This document shows positions 1 to 8,757 of a stretch of DNA of 64,000 nucleotides, in pieces. Below the pieces are notes generated by a model that worked only from the letters and a program-made list of their open reading frames with translations, made no database searches and was not told where the DNA came from. Each line of letters starts with the position of its first letter. The first letter of the stretch is position 1. This DNA comes from Mesorhizobium terrae. Its GTDB lineage: Bacteria; Pseudomonadota; Alphaproteobacteria; Rhizobiales; Rhizobiaceae. Position numbers and translations under genes: made by a program. The stretch lies in NCBI RefSeq assembly GCF_008727715.1, contig NZ_CP044218.1, positions 4,667,501-4,731,500 of the forward strand, written 5' to 3'.

Positions 1-541
1 CGCCGCTCATGACGCTGGCATAGACGGTGCCTTCCGGCCGATCTAGCCTGGCCAGAACGTAGCGCGCGTGATCGGCATAGGCTGTCGATACGCCATTGGT
101 CGGATCGAGTTGTTCGCCCAGCAGATAGAGATCGCGCAGGTTTCCGGCCAAGCACGCCTGGTCGGCACAGGAAAAGACGATCGCAAAGCCCTTGTCCTTG
201 AAGTTCGCCTCGTAGTTGGTCTCCACCTCCAGGGACGATGTGCCAGGCGCGAGTTCGTAGCGTATCTCGCTCGCCTTCCCTTGCTGCTTGAGCCACTCGG
301 CCCCGGACCTGTCCTTGGTGGCGTTGCGTTCGAGCAGCGCGCCATAGTCATGCGGGGCGCGCAGGAACACCAGCTCGTCGAAATCCTTCGCCTTGCAATA
401 GGCGATGGTCGAGCCCTGGAAGCGGCCCAGCAGCGGATTGTCCTTGCAGCCGTCGGCGTCTTGTGCCTGGGCAAGCAAGGGCGAGAGCATGATGCCCAGC
501 ACCACCAGCCAAAGCCTTGCAGCGATCCTAATCGGCGACAC
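1..541 (-). CDS. OmpA-family envelope protein, N-terminal part (cut by window edge)
   Basis: The gene is open to the left edge without a stop, so only about 180 N-terminal residues are visible. They hold a signal peptide (hydrophobic LWLVVLGIMLSPLLAQAQ) and a domain of the type DNPLLGRFQGSTIAYCKAKD, with further Cys near SCADQACLAGN and the ending RPEGTVYASVMSG. From memory this matches rhizobial OmpA proteins that carry a DUF4892-like domain before a peptidoglycan-binding OmpA C-terminus, but that C-terminus is outside the window. I chose the GTG start at 541 because AAGGAG lies six bases upstream of it; the ATG at 547 directly abuts that Shine-Dalgarno sequence. The start overlaps the end of the upstream Cys-rich gene, suggesting translational coupling. 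The family call is moderately sure. Confidence 0.7.
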   Translation of the reverse strand, partial: MSPIRIAARLWLVVLGIMLSPLLAQAQDADGCKDNPLLGRFQGSTIAYCKAKDFDELVFLRAPHDYGALLERNATKDRSGAEWLKQQGKASEIRYELAPGTSSLEVETNYEANFKDKGFAIVFSCADQACLAGNLRDLYLLGEQLDPTNGVSTAYADHARYVLARLDRPEGTVYASVMSG

Positions 542-1133
542 ATTCATCTCCTTCGACATGGAAACCTTCCTTGCACGGTACGCAGCGGCCGTTCTCGAGG
601 TGATCGTTGTGCGAGCAGGAGAAGCCGTCGTCCCCTGCGCCCCCCTCTCCCTCCACCGGAGGAAATTCGCTCTTTCGGCATTTGCCGTTGGCGAACTCCG
701 TCCCCTCGTGGCAGATCCTGTTCTTTTTCTTGCCCTGCCTGTCGGGAACGCATTCCTCGCCGTTCCAGTGATAGCCAAAGACACATCCGCCACTGCCGCG
801 CTTGCGGGCTTTCCGGTCCCTTACGCAGTCCTCACCGTCCCAACGCATGCCGTCGGGACATTCGGCCCTGTCCGTTCGGTTTTTCAGCCGCAGTACGCAG
901 TCCTCGCCATCCCAGAGGAAGCCGCGCGGGCAACCGATGGACAAATCCAGTCCGATCTGTGCCAACCTTTGCAGCGAAGCAGCACCATGCAGGTTGCCGA
1001 CGTCGCCTTCCCTTGCCTGTAACGAGCAAGCGCCCTCCCCGCACTGGGCTGCCTGGGACATTGGCGCCTGAACGAATGACATGAAGGCCGCGACCACCAT
1101 GCCAGCCAGTCGCGCGAAAGCCGGGCTTCTCAT
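528..1133 (-). CDS. Small secreted Cys-rich repeat protein
   Basis: A 201-residue exported protein. The N-terminus is a signal peptide (MRSPAFARLAGMVVAAFMSF, then a likely cleavage after MSQAAQ). The mature part is a row of short Cys pairs of the form CPxGxxWxGEDC: CPRGFLWDGEDC, CPDGMRWDGEDC, CVFGYHWNGEEC, then CHEGTEFANGKC and CKEGFHVEGDEC. The same module occurs in the C-terminal third of the giant protein encoded immediately upstream, so the two are probably functionally linked at the cell surface. GGGAGG lies seven bases before the ATG. The end overlaps the start of the next gene. I know of no enzymatic function for this type of repeat; a structural, matrix or ligand-binding role is inferred. 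Confidence 0.8.
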   Translation of the reverse strand: MRSPAFARLAGMVVAAFMSFVQAPMSQAAQCGEGACSLQAREGDVGNLHGAASLQRLAQIGLDLSIGCPRGFLWDGEDCVLRLKNRTDRAECPDGMRWDGEDCVRDRKARKRGSGGCVFGYHWNGEECVPDRQGKKKNRICHEGTEFANGKCRKSEFPPVEGEGGAGDDGFSCSHNDHLENGRCVPCKEGFHVEGDECVAD

Positions 1134-1166
1134 CGACGCAACCTCCCGGCAGCAGCTTTGCCCCTT

Positions 1167-4100
1167 TCAGTTGACACGAACGATGCATTGACCATCCGCA
1201 CCCTCCTTCGTGCCGCTCGGGCATACGCAGCGACCGTTCGATCCGAGCACCTTGTCGCCCGTGCATTGCGGCGGAGCCGGCCGCTGAGGTTGAGGTTGTG
1301 GCTGCGGCTGCTCGACCGGGACCACCTCGCAATAAGCACCGTATTTGTTTGGCTTGCTCAGAACCCTGTAGCCGGGCGGACAATCATGCTGCTGCGCCGG
1401 CGCCGGGTTGCTTGTGCCGCCTCCACCAGGCTGCTGATCGTAAGGCTTACGGCATCTGTGACCGTTGAATTCGTAACCGGGCGGACAGCAATTCGGATAG
1501 GTGCCGTTCGGACGGTTCGACGGACAGGACTGCCCCTCCTGTGGTTGCTCGCGGAGCCTGCGGCACGCGCCATCCCTGAACTGAGTGCCCTCGGGGCAGC
1601 AGTTCGGATAAGTGCCGTTCGGCCGGTTCGGTGGACACGATTGCTCCTCCTGCGGTTGCTCGCGAAGCCTGCGGCACGCGCCATTCCTGAACTGGGTGCC
1701 TTCGGGGCAGCAGTTCGGATACGTCCCGATCGGGCGGCTGGCGGGGCAGGCCCGCTCCTGAGCCGACCTCGGCAAGCGGCATTTGCCGTTGCGGTATTCC
1801 GTGCCCTGTGGACAGCAATTGGGGTAGGCGCCCACCGGCCGGTCGGCCGGACAGATGGCGGGCGCCTGCTTCTGTTGCCTGACCTTGTCCGGCACACAAG
1901 CCTTACCTTCCGTATGCGTCCCGCGCGGGCAAGCGACACATTTTCCGGTTCGCGCATCCTTCACCAGGCCGCCGCCGCATTTCACTTCGACGGGCGCGGC
2001 TTGCGCATTGCGACACTTGCCGTTTCTGTATTCGGTGCCTTGCGGGCAACAGTTGGGGTAGGTCCCGACCGGCCGGGCGGCGGGACAGACTTTGATCTCT
2101 TCGGGTGCCGGCTGCATACTCGTGTTGAAGCCGCCGCTTCCGGGTCCCGTCGCGCATGCCTTGCCGGTCCAATTGCTATTGGGCGGGCAGGCGCACAGAC
2201 CGTTGCCGGCCAGCACCATGCCGAATTTGCAGGCCGCTGAAGGCGTCACCAGGACCGGAGCAGGCTCGGGCGCCGGCTGCATGCTGGTGTTGAAGCCGCC
2301 GCTTCCGGGTCCAGCCGCGCATGCCTTGCCGGTCCAACTGCTATTGGGCGGGCAGGCACACAGACCGCTGCTGGCGAGCACCATGCCGAATTTGCAGGCC
2401 GCTGGAGGCGTCACCAGAACCGGCGCAGGCTCGGGCGCCGGTTGCATGCTGGTGTTGAAGCCGCCGCTTCCCTCGCCGCTGCATGTCTTTCCGTTCCATT
2501 TCGTACCAGGAGGACATGCGCAGATTCCATTGGTCGGGATCATGCCGGCCTGGCAGGTCGATACAGGCGGCAATGCCGCCACGGTCACGCAGGACTGCGC
2601 GCCTTGCGCACCTGACCCGTCGGAAACATCGGCGCAATTCGAAAACTGCTTCGACGACGCATCGCCAGGCAGGCGCACCACCATCTTGAAGTTGCGCGGG
2701 CCGAACGGACTGCCTTCGGGTGCGTCGAGGTCGAGGCGGACGGGTCCCAGCGACGTGCAGGAGAAGGGAATCTGCGTCGGCTGTGCCGCGCATGGCAGCG
2801 GGGGCGTGATCGAAACGATCTGCGCCGAGGATAGCCCTGACAGCTTGTCCGAGATTGTGACCGGTGCATTGTGGTCGATCGGCCCCGGATTGAACAGCCT
2901 GATGGTGAAATTGCAATCCCCGCCAAGCGCACAGGACTGGTCGCCGGTCTTGGTGACCTTGACGTTGAAGGGATCGAGCGTGTACTGGGCGCAGCGGCGC
3001 AAGCCGTCGCCGATCGTGCCGTCGGCCACCTTAAGGGTCGCGCAGTTCTGGACGGTGGCGTTCTTCTTCCAGCCTGGCCCCGGAGTCACCCAAATCGGGA
3101 CCGAGACGTTCGCACCACCGAAGCCGATCGCTTGTTTCTTGAAGGTGCACTTCAGGTGGCGCACATCAAGTTTCTGACAATCCCAGTCCGGATCAGCCGC
3201 CATCTCTAGCCCAGCCGGCTGAGACTGCGGCTTCCCCCCTGCGCCGCTTTCGGGAACTTCGTCGATGAACTCGATCGGTCCGGTGTATTGCGGGCCGTCA
3301 TTGGTGACGATGACGTCGTATTTGCAAGGGCCGTTTATGGTGCATTTGAGATCCGCCACCGCCACGAACAGCGACATCTTTGGACGGAACGGATTAGCTT
3401 CCTTGATCGTGACACAGCGACTGCGGGCCTCCCTGTCGAACGGGCTGGGATTGCCGTTGGCGGCGGGGTTGTAGTCGATACAGTTTGTGTAACTCGGGGA
3501 AACCGTCCCAGTCTTGATCAACACCCTACCGCCGAGCGATTGGCCTGGTTCCAGCGAGGCCTTCGCGTTCGAGATGCAGGCGAGCGAGGGCTTGGCGGTG
3601 CGGAAGCACTGGAAGTCGCCGTCGATGGTTTCGATGGTGGTATCGGCATTGAGTGGCTTGAAATCCTCCTCGATGACGAAGGGCCCAGGAGCGGCATCGT
3701 TGCCGACATTCTTCAGCACGATCGCGAAGGCACAACTCGGCACGCAGGTTTGCGCCGCCGTGAATTTCTGCGCCTGCAGCAGCGGGCCTCTGACGAGCGG
3801 AATGGTGGCGCATTGGTTCTCGCCGCCGGCGAAGGAGGCGCAGCTCTTGATGGCGGTGGCCATCGTTCCATTGCCGGGCTTGAACGTCATCGGCACCGCG
3901 ATGCTCTTGCCCGGTGGAACCTTGATCGATTTCATCGAGGTGCAGGTGACGTCGTTGCCGTCCTTCTTGCAGGTGATCGAGCCGAGTACGCCAGCAGGAT
4001 CATTGCCCGACGCTTCGCCTCCGCCTTCCATCGTGATGTTGGGGAAGGCGCTGCCGTCCGGCTGCGAAAGATGAACGGTGAAGGAAACAGGTCCGTCGAA

Positions 4101-7100
4101 CGCCGGCGCATCAGCGGGGTTGTTAAGCGATGTGACGAAGGCACAGCCGCCGCCTATGTCCGAGCACTGCCCCACCGCCGGATTGTTCGCCAGCGCAAGG
4201 TTGTTGTGCTGGACCGGAGCCGGCGCCTGCAGCGGTGCGGTCGCACAGGAGGACGTTTGCGCTCCCTCAAGCGTGGCGCAGTTCTTCATCTCCTTGATAG
4301 CGCCGATGCCTTTGCCGAGGTCGGCAAAAAGTGTGATGTTGATGGAATCCTTTGCCGCGAGCGCAATCAGAGGGCTAGAGCAAGCGAAACCCTGTCGCTG
4401 CTTTGCGCACTCGAATTTGTGATCGGCCGTGGCCGAGACGGTCGCGCTGCCGAAGAGCCCTCCATCGCCCGTCACATCATCCCTGAACATGAACTGCCCT
4501 TTGACCTCGGCATCGCTCGTGTTGGTGACGGTGATATTGAACTTGCACCGGTTGTCGACGCAGGGCTCGTTGCTGAATGTTTTCACCAGGCTCAGAGGCC
4601 CTGCGTTCGAAGTCTGCGGCTGTCCGGGTTTCGGAATGACCTTGCCGCCACCGCCGTCCGGATCCTTGATCGCAACGATGGCGCATTGCTCGGGCGCAGG
4701 CTCCGGCGGCTGATTGCCGGCCTGATCGCCTGGCTTGTTGCCACCGCCGCCGCCCGCGCCGGGATCGGGATTGCCCTTGTTGGCGAGTTGCGCCTTGCAG
4801 GCATCGAGCTTCTTTTGCATGTCCTGCTTGACAGCCTGATTGGCCCCCGGCTTCTGAAGGCAGATGTTTGTTGCGTTCTCAACCGTCAGGGCCGGAACGG
4901 CGTCCTTGCAGCTGATCGCCTTCATCTGGTCGTTCAGCGCCATCACGTCCCTGGCGAAGCCGGAACAGGCCTCCTTGTTTTTGTTTCCGGCCGCGCATTG
5001 GGCGAGCCCGTCGGCGCGCGCCTTGTTTTCCGCCTCGAACGCGGGATCGGCGGTGCTGGCGCGCGCCATGCAGAAATCGATATGCGCCTGCCTGTCGCTC
5101 GACCAGCGCCCCTGTGGGCCTGTCGGCGCACAGCCCTGGTTGGCGAGTGCGGCTGCCGACTGAAGCGCTCCGTCGGCATAGCCCTCGCAGAATTTGCTGC
5201 TTTTGCAGACAAACCAGTCCCCCTGGTTGACGAAGGTATCGCGAACGCCGGCCTTGTTGACATGATTGCCCGCGACCTTGCCGTCGGCGCCGATGGTGCC
5301 TTCGTAGTGGCCGGTGTCGCCACTTGCCACCTTCCACTTCACGTCCAGAACGAACTTGTTTCCGGACAGAGTGCCGGTGACCGTGCCGGAAATGGCCGCG
5401 CCGCCATCCTTCGGAAAATAGGACACCCGCCCGCCAGTGACGACGCCGTTTGCATCGACCGCCATCTGGCCGAAGCGGATCTCCAGGCCGTTGCTTTGGC
5501 GGATGACGAACCCGCCATTCTTGACGCCCCATTGCGTACAGTCCTGCGCGACGCCATTGACGCCGCCAATGTTGCCGCCAGGATTGTCGATCAAATGCAG
5601 CAGACCGGCTCCCCTTGCAAAAGGTTCCGGGCGGAAGCTCGCAAAGCTCATCAGCGGATTTCTAGCCGAAGGCTTCAACAGCATGGCCTTTTTCTGAGGC
5701 ACGGCCGGCGGGACCGCCGCCGCGGGTCTCACGGCGCAATTCTTCAGGCTGGTGGTGCCGTCGGGCAGATCGAGGTCCAGGGTCAGGGTTAGGGTTTTCG
5801 TCTCGTGCGGGCCAAGCCCGCTGGCGGCATTGCCGAAGGTGCAATTGAAGGGCGGTCCACCCTTCTCACAAGCAAACAGGTCAGGTAGCGGTGCGTCGGG
5901 AAGCTTTGCTCCCGCGACATTTGGCATATCCGTGAACGGAATGGGACCAGGCACCGCCACGTCGGTAATGTTGGTCAGCGTGATCTCGAAGGTGCAGGGG
6001 CCGACAAGCGGACAACTCGCCGGGCCTTTCTTCGTGATGACCACGGGGCCGGTCTGCATCGGCGCATTCGGATCGAGTGGAATTGAGGCGCAAGCCGGAG
6101 CCTGCGGCTGGTCCTGTCCTGCTTGCGGCAGGCCCGGCTGGTTCCGATCCGCCTGAGGTGCGTCAGGCTCGGGCAACTTGTTGTTCAGCGGCTCGTCGAA
6201 GGCAATCGCAGCCGTCGCCTCGCCCGCCAGCGGTCCGAAGGTGACGGCGGCCTTGGTCTGCACGAAATCCGCAGCGCCGCCCTCGGTCGTATCGATGGAA
6301 AAGGCAACCCGCACGGTGCGGCTTTCGCCCGGCGGCAGAGTGAGTTCCGGCTGTTGGCAATCGAGTTCCCTGCCATCGGGCTGGCATTGCAGCCCCGCCG
6401 GCAGGGTCATGCTCTGCGGCGAATTTTTCGCCTGGCTTTGCGTTCCGACCGCCAAGGTCTGTATGACCCTGAAAGGTCCCGTGACGGGGTTCGGACTTTT
6501 GTTGGTGACCTTGACCTCGAACTCGCAGGTCCCGGCCTTCGGCGAGCATTGGGCCGGCACGCCCGAGGCCTGCACGACCAGGCCTCCCGCATCACTGGCG
6601 GTCGGCGGCGGCAGCGCGACCTGCTGCTTTTTCGCTTCCGGCTTCTGCTCGTTTTGGACCTCCGGCGGCGCTTGGTGGTCGATGGCGACGCAGTTCTTGA
6701 CCTCCTTGACATCCGCCGGCGTGTTGGGTGCGAAGACCACGTGCATGTCGAGCTTGCCGTTGGCAGGCACCGGACCCGGATGCGTACAGGTAAAAGGCGC
6801 TACGTTGCTGCACTGCCAGGGAGCACTGGGTTGACCCGTGAGTGCGGCCTGCGGCGCTTCGATCATCTCGTTGACGACGATCGGGCCAAATACCTCCGCC
6901 CCGCTATTGTGGATTTCTATGTCGAAGGCGCAGCCACCCTTGGGCGAGCATTTCGCAACCGCGGCGGTCTTGACCAAGGTTAGCTTCCCGGTCTGATCAC
7001 CGCCTTTGTCAATGGGCGGAAAAGTGGGTTTTCCGCCGTCACCCTTGGCCACGCCCGGAAAGCCAGTTCCTCCGCCGCCAGTGGCGACGCCCGGAAAACC

Positions 7101-8726
7101 GGGCTGTCCGCCGCCCGCCACGCCGGGAAACTGCGCTCCCCCGGAAGCCAGAGGTGGGAAGCCGCCGGGCTCTCCGCACTGCGAGAGGACGGCCACGCCA
7201 CCGGCATGGCCACGCGCCTCGGCATCGTCCTGGCTGGGGTCGAGGGCGACGAAGGCAGTTGGAATATCCGCGCCCGCGGCCTTCTGGAATCGGCTTGCCT
7301 CGCCGATCTGCAGTCCGTGAACTGTCTTTTGCCGATTGAGGAGATCGCCCGAAGCCACCAATGTCGCCCCGCACGATGCGGGATCGAGACTGCCGTCCTG
7401 TCGGTAGGCATATTGCAATGCGAGCCCGCCACTGCCATCGCGCCGCTCCTGCGATTGTCCGACCGGATAAGTGAGAGTATCGAGTTGCCAGGCCGACGCT
7501 GCCTGCGCATCGTCCGGCCGCTGAGGTTCATAGCGAATGACATCGGCTGGGCCATTGGCGACAAATGCGCCATAGTCACCGGTGCTTTGCGTGGCACCGC
7601 GGATCGCAAGGATCATGCCGCCTTGATTGTCGAAGGCGATCGTCGCGATCGTACCTTGCTCATCGACACCGACCTCAATGCGCGCGTCCTGCAGGAACGA
7701 GCCGTCATCGGCGAGGCCCACGGACCAAATCTCCGGCCCCTTGGCTACTGCGTAGTAGAGCCGCCTGTCGTGAACCGCCATCGCATCGATGCGGCGGGCG
7801 CTTTGCGTAAAACCCCAGGTCGCCGGGTTGGTCGTATCGAAATCGGGAGACGCGATATCGAGCCGCTTTCCGTCGTCCGCCACGCTTTCCCTGCCGGCCT
7901 GCGGCTCACCTTGCATCCCGTGATCGAACTGGGCGACATCTTCGCCGATGCTTGCGCCTTTCAGCTGATGAATGATGCCGGTATCGAGGTCTGAGGCGTA
8001 GAGCGAACGGCTGATGGGATCGAAGGCAAGACCACCTATGCCGGGGCCACTGTTTGCCAACCCGTTACTGCCGAGCTCCGCATACAATCTCGCCGCGCCC
8101 GTGACGCTGTCGATCTTCCAGATCGCTCCGGCACCGCCGCCTGGCGCCTTGCCGAACAATCCGTCCATGAAGCGGGCACCAGGAGCGCCTCTCATCAGCC
8201 GGTCGGGTTGCCCATCGCCATCACTATCGGGACCGACAATGTAGAGACCGAAGGCTGATGTCGCGGCCGCATAGAGGCCGGGCGTACCGCGCTCATCCGC
8301 GGGAAACTGGTCGAAAACCAGTGCGAAGACGTGGCCGATTTCCCCGGCCTTGAATTCCTTGCGCAGCGGCATGTCCAATTGCTGACCGGCCAGAGGCTCG
8401 GTGGTGCGAGCCCCGTCATAGATGCGCAGCGTGGTGCCCTCGGGGTCGATCACCGTCTTGGTGAGCGGATCCAGGCCCGGACGCAGTCCTTGGCCTTGGA
8501 GCTTCACACCGGCAAAGCCGGACGCCGCGATGTCACCTGGCTTCAGCACATTCACCGCGGCAGCAGCCGCAACATCGTCGGCGTATCCTACAGACGGTTG
8601 CAGCAGAACCGCGACCAGCAGGGCAATCCCAAGTTGGAAAGCGAGGCGGCAAGCTTTTGCGGCCGACCAAGATCCGGAACGAATGCCGGAAAACTGTTCG
8701 ATGCGAAGCGTCTTCGTCATAGCCAT
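1167..8726 (-). CDS. Giant exported multidomain protein with DUF11-like and Cys-rich repeats
   Basis: A 2519-residue protein. Domains in order: signal peptide (residues 1-49, hydrophobic FQLGIALLVAVLLQPSV); a propeller-like region with phrases such as GGLAFDPISRSLYASDLD (about 50-500); a Gly/Pro linker with repeated FPGVA (about 520-575); three DUF11-like beta domains with paired Cys; a central Cys-containing domain of unknown type (about 1040-1310); five more DUF11-like domains (about 1375-2045); then Cys-rich repeats to the end, including 55-residue units with GGFNTSMQPAPE and 37-residue units with GTYPNCCPEGTQFRNGACRR. I saw no LPXTG, PEP-CTERM or beta-barrel anchor. It begins 31 bases after the autotransporter gene with AGAGG before the ATG, so they are likely co-transcribed. 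A surface or matrix adhesin role is inferred. Confidence 0.85.
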   Translation of the reverse strand: MAMTKTLRIEQFSGIRSGSWSAAKACRLAFQLGIALLVAVLLQPSVGYADDVAAAAAVNVLKPGDIAASGFAGVKLQGQGLRPGLDPLTKTVIDPEGTTLRIYDGARTTEPLAGQQLDMPLRKEFKAGEIGHVFALVFDQFPADERGTPGLYAAATSAFGLYIVGPDSDGDGQPDRLMRGAPGARFMDGLFGKAPGGGAGAIWKIDSVTGAARLYAELGSNGLANSGPGIGGLAFDPISRSLYASDLDTGIIHQLKGASIGEDVAQFDHGMQGEPQAGRESVADDGKRLDIASPDFDTTNPATWGFTQSARRIDAMAVHDRRLYYAVAKGPEIWSVGLADDGSFLQDARIEVGVDEQGTIATIAFDNQGGMILAIRGATQSTGDYGAFVANGPADVIRYEPQRPDDAQAASAWQLDTLTYPVGQSQERRDGSGGLALQYAYRQDGSLDPASCGATLVASGDLLNRQKTVHGLQIGEASRFQKAAGADIPTAFVALDPSQDDAEARGHAGGVAVLSQCGEPGGFPPLASGGAQFPGVAGGGQPGFPGVATGGGGTGFPGVAKGDGGKPTFPPIDKGGDQTGKLTLVKTAAVAKCSPKGGCAFDIEIHNSGAEVFGPIVVNEMIEAPQAALTGQPSAPWQCSNVAPFTCTHPGPVPANGKLDMHVVFAPNTPADVKEVKNCVAIDHQAPPEVQNEQKPEAKKQQVALPPPTASDAGGLVVQASGVPAQCSPKAGTCEFEVKVTNKSPNPVTGPFRVIQTLAVGTQSQAKNSPQSMTLPAGLQCQPDGRELDCQQPELTLPPGESRTVRVAFSIDTTEGGAADFVQTKAAVTFGPLAGEATAAIAFDEPLNNKLPEPDAPQADRNQPGLPQAGQDQPQAPACASIPLDPNAPMQTGPVVITKKGPASCPLVGPCTFEITLTNITDVAVPGPIPFTDMPNVAGAKLPDAPLPDLFACEKGGPPFNCTFGNAASGLGPHETKTLTLTLDLDLPDGTTSLKNCAVRPAAAVPPAVPQKKAMLLKPSARNPLMSFASFRPEPFARGAGLLHLIDNPGGNIGGVNGVAQDCTQWGVKNGGFVIRQSNGLEIRFGQMAVDANGVVTGGRVSYFPKDGGAAISGTVTGTLSGNKFVLDVKWKVASGDTGHYEGTIGADGKVAGNHVNKAGVRDTFVNQGDWFVCKSSKFCEGYADGALQSAAALANQGCAPTGPQGRWSSDRQAHIDFCMARASTADPAFEAENKARADGLAQCAAGNKNKEACSGFARDVMALNDQMKAISCKDAVPALTVENATNICLQKPGANQAVKQDMQKKLDACKAQLANKGNPDPGAGGGGGNKPGDQAGNQPPEPAPEQCAIVAIKDPDGGGGKVIPKPGQPQTSNAGPLSLVKTFSNEPCVDNRCKFNITVTNTSDAEVKGQFMFRDDVTGDGGLFGSATVSATADHKFECAKQRQGFACSSPLIALAAKDSINITLFADLGKGIGAIKEMKNCATLEGAQTSSCATAPLQAPAPVQHNNLALANNPAVGQCSDIGGGCAFVTSLNNPADAPAFDGPVSFTVHLSQPDGSAFPNITMEGGGEASGNDPAGVLGSITCKKDGNDVTCTSMKSIKVPPGKSIAVPMTFKPGNGTMATAIKSCASFAGGENQCATIPLVRGPLLQAQKFTAAQTCVPSCAFAIVLKNVGNDAAPGPFVIEEDFKPLNADTTIETIDGDFQCFRTAKPSLACISNAKASLEPGQSLGGRVLIKTGTVSPSYTNCIDYNPAANGNPSPFDREARSRCVTIKEANPFRPKMSLFVAVADLKCTINGPCKYDVIVTNDGPQYTGPIEFIDEVPESGAGGKPQSQPAGLEMAADPDWDCQKLDVRHLKCTFKKQAIGFGGANVSVPIWVTPGPGWKKNATVQNCATLKVADGTIGDGLRRCAQYTLDPFNVKVTKTGDQSCALGGDCNFTIRLFNPGPIDHNAPVTISDKLSGLSSAQIVSITPPLPCAAQPTQIPFSCTSLGPVRLDLDAPEGSPFGPRNFKMVVRLPGDASSKQFSNCADVSDGSGAQGAQSCVTVAALPPVSTCQAGMIPTNGICACPPGTKWNGKTCSGEGSGGFNTSMQPAPEPAPVLVTPPAACKFGMVLASSGLCACPPNSSWTGKACAAGPGSGGFNTSMQPAPEPAPVLVTPSAACKFGMVLAGNGLCACPPNSNWTGKACATGPGSGGFNTSMQPAPEEIKVCPAARPVGTYPNCCPQGTEYRNGKCRNAQAAPVEVKCGGGLVKDARTGKCVACPRGTHTEGKACVPDKVRQQKQAPAICPADRPVGAYPNCCPQGTEYRNGKCRLPRSAQERACPASRPIGTYPNCCPEGTQFRNGACRRLREQPQEEQSCPPNRPNGTYPNCCPEGTQFRDGACRRLREQPQEGQSCPSNRPNGTYPNCCPPGYEFNGHRCRKPYDQQPGGGGTSNPAPAQQHDCPPGYRVLSKPNKYGAYCEVVPVEQPQPQPQPQRPAPPQCTGDKVLGSNGRCVCPSGTKEGADGQCIVRVN
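1490..1824 (-). repeat. Tandem 111-bp repeats inside the giant gene
   Basis: The string ttcggata recurs at 1492, 1603 and 1714, an exact 111-bp period (37 codons). The units are very similar at DNA level and encode GTYPNCCPEGTQFRNGACRR-type modules. More diverged copies continue to about 2080. Such near-identical units can expand or contract by slippage or recombination. Confidence 0.85.
2101..2475 (-). repeat. Tandem 165-bp repeats inside the giant gene
   Basis: The string ccgccgcttc recurs at 2131, 2296 and 2461, a period of 165 bp (55 codons). The units encode GGFNTSMQPAPE followed by ACKFGMVLA and LCACPPNS, and are nearly identical in DNA sequence, which points to recent duplication. Confidence 0.85.
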
Positions 8727-8757
8727 TTGCCTCTTGGGCTTGCGTCGTCCTCGCGCA

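Noticed and set aside
3288..5792. 834-codon open frame on the plus strand
   Set aside because: It lies opposite the giant surface protein; its sequence is Arg/Ala-rich shadow coding with no domain, while the minus frame has a signal peptide and repeated domains.
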